Of a stretch of DNA of 64,000 nucleotides, positions 60,454-64,000 are shown piece after piece. The notes under the pieces were generated by a model that was given only the letters and a program-made list of their open reading frames with translations, made no database searches and was not told where the DNA came from. The position numbers and the translations under genes were made by a program. This DNA is from JACCXG01 sp963785755 (GTDB lineage Bacteria; Acidobacteriota; Vicinamibacteria; Vicinamibacterales; 2-12-FULL-66-21), in contig CAWAXG010000033.1 in the NCBI GenBank assembly GCA_963785755.1, forward strand, positions 1 to 64,000. Direction: 5' to 3'. Position 1 is the stretch's first letter; the number at the start of each line of letters is the position of its first letter.

Positions 60454-62416
60454 ATGTCCCCTGTCAAGGCGATGGCCGTCGGAATGGTGGTCCTGGTTGC
60501 AGCGTTACCGTCCGCCGCCTCGAAGAACTTCGTCCCCGATGTGACGTTCAAGGGCTCGAGCCTCTCCGGCTGGCGTCCGATCGGGCAGGCTGACTGGCGC
60601 GCGCAGGATGGCGAGATCATCGCCACGCCAAAGTCGGCCGGTGGCTGGCTGCTGCTCGAGCGGTCGTATCAGGACGTCGCATTCTACGCGTCCTTCCGCT
60701 GCGCGCCGGGCTGCAAGACGGGCGTCCTTCTCCGGGCGCAGAAGTCGTCTGACGGAGGAATGAAAGGGATCTTCGTATCGCTGACCGACGGCGACCTCGC
60801 GTCGTACCGTGTGACGCTCGATTCGAGTGGCAGCGAGACCGCACGTGAGGCCTTGCGTGGCGCGGGCGGAGGTCAGGTTCGCGTCGCGCCGCCTCCGGCG
60901 CCCGCGGCTGACGGCGCGGCTCCAGGCGGTCGCGGCGCGGCGGGGCGTGGTGCCGCGGGAGGTCGAGGCGCCGCAGGTGGTCCGCCTGCGCTGCCGCAGA
61001 TGCCTGGCGGCATTCCTTCTCCAATTCCCCGGCCGGATACGGGTCTGCGTGCGGGCGACTGGAACTCGATCGACATCATTCTCGACGCGAACATTCTCCG
61101 CCCCTTCCTGAACGACGCGCTGGGTGTGAGCGGAGGTGTGGCCGACGAAGACTTCACGGGATTCGGCGCGATCGCGCTGTATGCGGGCGGCACCGGCGAA
61201 GTGCGGTTCAAGGACGTCTGCGTACAAGGATCTGCAGCCGCGGGTCGCTCTTGCCGAGGAAGTCTCGAGGCGATTCCGCATGCAGACGCTGAACGAGTTC
61301 TACTACTCGTGGGGACCGTCGATCGCCGACATCAATCGCGACGGCACTCAGGACATCGTCGCGGGACCCTACTACTACCTTGGCCCTGACTACAACGTCG
61401 CCAGGGAAATCTACATGGCCCGTACGCTCGACCCGGGGACGCAGTACTTCAACGGCGTGCAGTTCGCGTATGACTTCACGGGTGATGGCTGGCCCGACGT
61501 GATCAACTCGCTGTTCACGCAGCCGACCGTTCTGTACGTGAATCCAAAGGGGGAAGCGCGCCGCTGGGACGTGTACACAGTGACCGATCGCGTCAGCAGC
61601 GAGCTCGCGCTGCTCGAGGATGTCAACGGCGACGGCAAGCAGCGACTACATCTTCAAGGACGGCAACAACCAGTTCGTGTTTGCCAACCCCGATCCGGCG
61701 AACCCGACCGGAACGTGGATCAAGCATGCGATCAGCGAGGCTGGTCCGTGGGCCAATCACGGCATGGGCGTCGGTGACGTGAACAAGGACGGTCGCGTGG
61801 ATTTCCTGAACGCCTACGGCTGGTGGGAGCAGCCGGCAAGAGGGCAGGAGACCACCTGGCTCTATCATCCGGCCGCCTTCGGCCGCTGGACGCGCTCGAG
61901 TCCCGGCGGCGCCGAAATGGCGGTCTACGACGTGAACGGCGACGGCCTGAACGACGTCGTCACGACGCTGCAGGCGCACGGATGGGGACTGTCGTGGTTC
62001 GAGCAGAAGAAGGCCGCCGACGGCTCGGTCTCGTTCCAGGAGCACCCCATCATGGGGGACTTCTCGACGAAGAACGCCGGTGGCGTGACGTTCTCGCAGC
62101 TCCACGGCTCGACGCATGCCGACATCGACGGCGACGGCATGCAGGACTTCATCACCGGCAAGCGGTTCTGGTCACACCTGGACACCTATCTCGATCCGGA
62201 TCCCCACGGCGCGCCCGTGCTCTACGTGTATCGCACCGTCAGAAACCCCAAAGCACCCGGCGGCGCGGAATTCGTCCCTGAGCTGATTCACAACCGCTCG
62301 GGCATCGGGTCGACAGCCGCCGTGTTCGATCTGAACAAGGACGGGGCGCTCGACATCATCACTTCGACCGCCGGGGCACGTTCATCTTCTGGAACAACTG
62401 GAAGCGGGGAGCTTGA
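60454..62416 (+). CDS. Secreted DUF1080 plus FG-GAP/VCBS repeat protein (three frameshifts)
   Basis: ATG 60454. Signal peptide (residues 5-22), then a DUF1080 (3-keto-disaccharide hydrolase-like) lectin fold: KGSSLSGWRPIGQADWRAQDGEIIA, WLLLERSYQDVAFYASFRC, GVLLRAQKSSDGGMKGIFVS, a Gly/Ala-rich insert, DWNSIDIILDANILRPFLND and IALYAGGTGEVRFKDV. Near 61225 the frame shifts into the second part (ADINRDGTQDIVAGPYYYLG, YDFTGDGWPDVINS), shifts again near 61638 (DYIFKDGNNQFVFAN, DVNKDGRVDFLNAYGWWEQ, DVNGDGLNDVVTTLQAHGWGL, DLNKDGALDIIT) and near 62365 (GTFIFWNNWKRGA), ending at 62416. About 650 residues. Carbohydrate-directed, extracellular. Confidence 0.82.
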
Positions 62417-62438
62417 CGGCCGGGACGACGGTTCCAGC

Positions 62439-62571
62439 CAGTTCAAAAGTTCAAGCGTTCAGAGGTCAGGGTTCGCTGAGCGGCGTGGTCCTACCCGAGC
62501 TCTGAACCTGAACCTCTGAACTCTGAACCTCTGACTCTTGAACCCTGAGAACTGTTGAACCCCTGAACCGA
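62439..62571. repeat. TGAACC-type array forming imperfect inverted repeats
   Basis: Left part has GTTCAxxx units (GTTCAAAAGTTCAAGCGTTC), right part TGAACC/TCTGAAC units, so the halves pair with each other. It lies between convergent genes (DUF1080/FG-GAP and SMP-30) and may act as a two-way terminator. Confidence 0.65.
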
Positions 62572-62577
62572 CAGGAT

Positions 62578-63617
62578 CTATCGCTCCGCCCAATGAACCA
62601 TCGGCAGCCCCGGAACCGGCGCCCTGAAGCACGGGATTCGGCGGCCCTTCAGTGATCCGATGTAAACGGTCTGCAAATCCGGTCCGCCAAATGTCACGCT
62701 GGCCATCCATGGGGCCACGCCGCGGCCGGTCGCGAACAGCACATCCTCGCTCGACGTTCTTGCGAAAGAACGCCTGCTCGAGGGCGTCGACTCGCGCGGG
62801 GTCGCCTTCGTCGAGCAGGATTCTGAGATCGCCCTGCGGCGTCAGCACGAACAGCCTGTCCGAGTAGCACCAGCGTGCCCCAGAGATTGCCGTAGCTGTC
62901 GAACGCGATCCCGTCCGGCCAGGCGCCTTTGCCCAATCTCGTCGGGCCGAAGATCTCGCGGCCGGTGGCGTGGCCATGCTCATCGATTCGCAATCGCGAA
63001 ATGCGGCCGCCGGTGGTCTCGACCACGTAGAGAAACTCTTCCTTGGCGTCGAAGCGGATCTCGTTGGTGAAGTGGAAACCGTCGGCCACGATCCGGAAGC
63101 TGCCGCCCTCGTACCTGGCGAGGTAGCCGTCTGCCAGATCCGGTCGAAGCGCGTGCATCCAGTTCTTGATCCGGGTGGAAACCGTAATCCAGATCCGGTC
63201 CTTCGAATCGCGCAGCACGAAGTTGACTTTGCCGATGGGTTCGCCGTCGATGCGGTCGGCGAGCACCGTCGAGCTTCCATCCCGCGACATGATCTCCAGG
63301 CAGTCGGTCCCGAAGTTGGAGATCAGGATGTCGCCGCTCGGCGCGAACGCGAGCCCGTTCGGCAGCGTGCCTTCGAGATAGCGCGTCGCCTCGGTGTTCG
63401 CGTCCTGGAAACGGCCGGATCGCTTCTGCGTGATGATTGCCTGGTCGTCGCCGTTGATGCGGACGACGCCGCCGCGGGCATCGGCGACCCAGAGCGTGCC
63501 GTCGCGTTCGGCGAGAATGCACTCGGGCCGCTGGAGATCGCGGCCGACGTAGTGGAGCGCGCCCGGGTCGAGTCCAAAATCCAGAACTGGATTCGTCCGT
63601 GCCTCGACTCCACGCAT
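62578..63617 (-). CDS. SMP-30/gluconolactonase-like protein (two frameshifts)
   Basis: ATG 63617. The SMP-30 propeller is plain: RPECILAERDGTLWVADARGGVVR (metal Glu), PNGLAFAPSGDILISNFGTD (metal Asn/Asp), GYLARYEGGSFRIVADGFHFTNEIRFDAKEEFLYVVET (second metal Asn) and WPDGIAFDSYGNLWGTLV (metal Asp). The frame shifts near 62868 (continuing SDRLFVLTPQGDLRILLDEGD) and near 62760 (then DVLFATGRGVAPWMASVTFGGPDLQTVYIGSLKGRRIPCFRAPVPG). It stops at 62578; about 347 residues. Calcium- or zinc-dependent lactonase, no signal peptide. It would open sugar lactones made by the PQQ enzyme. Confidence 0.85.
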
Positions 63618-63679
63618 TCAATCGCCTCCATCGCGCCTCACTGGCTGCCGATCTTTTGGTCGGAACTATATCGCAACGC

Positions 63680-64000
63680 CTACGGTTTCCTGCCGATCCC
63701 GAACTGATCCCCGCTGCGCACCGGCTTCTTGTCGTCGAAGACGATCTCGACGACCTTCTCGCTCTGCACCATCCGTTTTTCCTCGTCGGTGAGCGCCGCG
63801 ACCATCTTCTTGGTCTTCGTGTCGAAGACTTCTCCAGTCGACGGGTAGGCGTAGCGTCCGTCCATGCTGAACGTGACCCAGCCCGGCTGATCGCGCACGG
63901 CGAGGCTCGTCATCTGCTTCGGCGGCATCACGGTCGCGTCGAAGACGTGGACCATGCTGTTGTGGCCGTCGGCGAGCCAGATCTCCCGCTCGTCCGGCGT
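63680..64000 (-). CDS. C-terminal part of a YVTN-type beta-propeller protein, 5' end outside window
   Basis: The frame is open to the window edge. The visible 106 residues read WLADGHNSMVHVFDAT, MTSLAVRDQPGWVTFSMDGRYAYPSTGEVFDTKTKKMVAALTDEEKR and VVEIVFDD. Blades of this type belong to YncE/YVTN beta-propeller proteins; the sentence PGWVTFSMDGRYAYPSTGEVFDTKTKKMV is typical of secreted members. Same strand as the SMP-30 gene, 62 nt upstream of it. Confidence 0.8.
   Translation of the reverse strand, partial: TPDEREIWLADGHNSMVHVFDATVMPPKQMTSLAVRDQPGWVTFSMDGRYAYPSTGEVFDTKTKKMVAALTDEEKRMVQSEKVVEIVFDDKKPVRSGDQFGIGRKP

Overview
The window is high-GC bacterial chromosome, densely packed with genes for secreted or envelope proteins. 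The mix of genes suggests an Acidobacteriota-like soil or sediment heterotroph, perhaps of the Vicinamibacteria type. That mix is PQQ quinoproteins carrying a haem c site, CBM9-like and DUF1080/FG-GAP proteins, several signal-peptide amidohydrolases, a TIGR02999-like ECF sigma factor next to a Ser/Thr kinase with TPR repeats, and a YtrA-type GntR/ABC module. No rRNA, tRNA, CRISPR array, phage or intact insertion sequence was seen, so the placement is an inference from gene content only.

Layout. 0-3.1 kb: a secreted unknown, a CBM9-like protein and an amidohydrolase in one operon. 3.2-6.0 kb: a GntR regulator with a strong near-leaderless promoter and operator, then a heavily frameshifted ABC-2 transporter, bounded on both sides by copies of the same hupE 3' end and followed by a degenerate repeat array. 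5.9-9.9 kb (minus): TPR lipoprotein, DUF4331 protein and HupE/UreJ-like membrane protein. 10-17 kb: a large palindromic element, a YtcJ-type amidohydrolase, a Cys-rich lipoprotein, a zinc metalloprotease with about eight GTW-type repeats, and an EEP-family phosphoesterase. 17.6-23.5 kb (minus): ECF sigma, Ser/Thr kinase-TPR and globin, joined by ATGA overlaps, then a cupredoxin/beta-propeller protein. 23.7-30.4 kb: a PQQ dehydrogenase, two small secreted proteins, and a signalling group (Hpt-REC, REC, PAS-PAS histidine kinase). 30.6-41 kb: a beta-lactamase/membrane-domain fusion, an aldo-keto reductase, two paralogous double-thioredoxin proteins, VOC, CBM9-like and NHL proteins, an NMT1-like protein and an FG-GAP protein. 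41-47 kb: an exported-looking methyltransferase, a Tat-type Gfo/Idh/MocA oxidoreductase, a GH-A-like hydrolase, a serine hydrolase and an amidohydrolase. 47.2-52.6 kb: a copper/redox group of two outer-membrane barrels, a stand-alone CuA-type cupredoxin and a di-haem oxidoreductase. 52.6-64 kb: a carbohydrate-type group of two SDRs, an FCD-type GntR regulator, transketolase, cupin, PQQ dehydrogenase, DUF1080/FG-GAP protein and SMP-30 lactonase. A palindrome, ATTATCGATAAT, occurs at two of its promoters.

Odd features. Many genes that are otherwise well conserved carry single-base frameshifts (metalloprotease, serine hydrolase, kinase C-terminus, transketolase, PQQ protein, FG-GAP protein, SMP-30 and others), which suggests consensus errors in the assembly. 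The ABC transporter is far worse than the rest and may be truly decayed. Spacers hold several unusual repeat families: a GATC-periodic element in front of two genes, TGAACC-type arrays, a 27-bp perfect hairpin, and TCCGCG-rich degenerate arrays.
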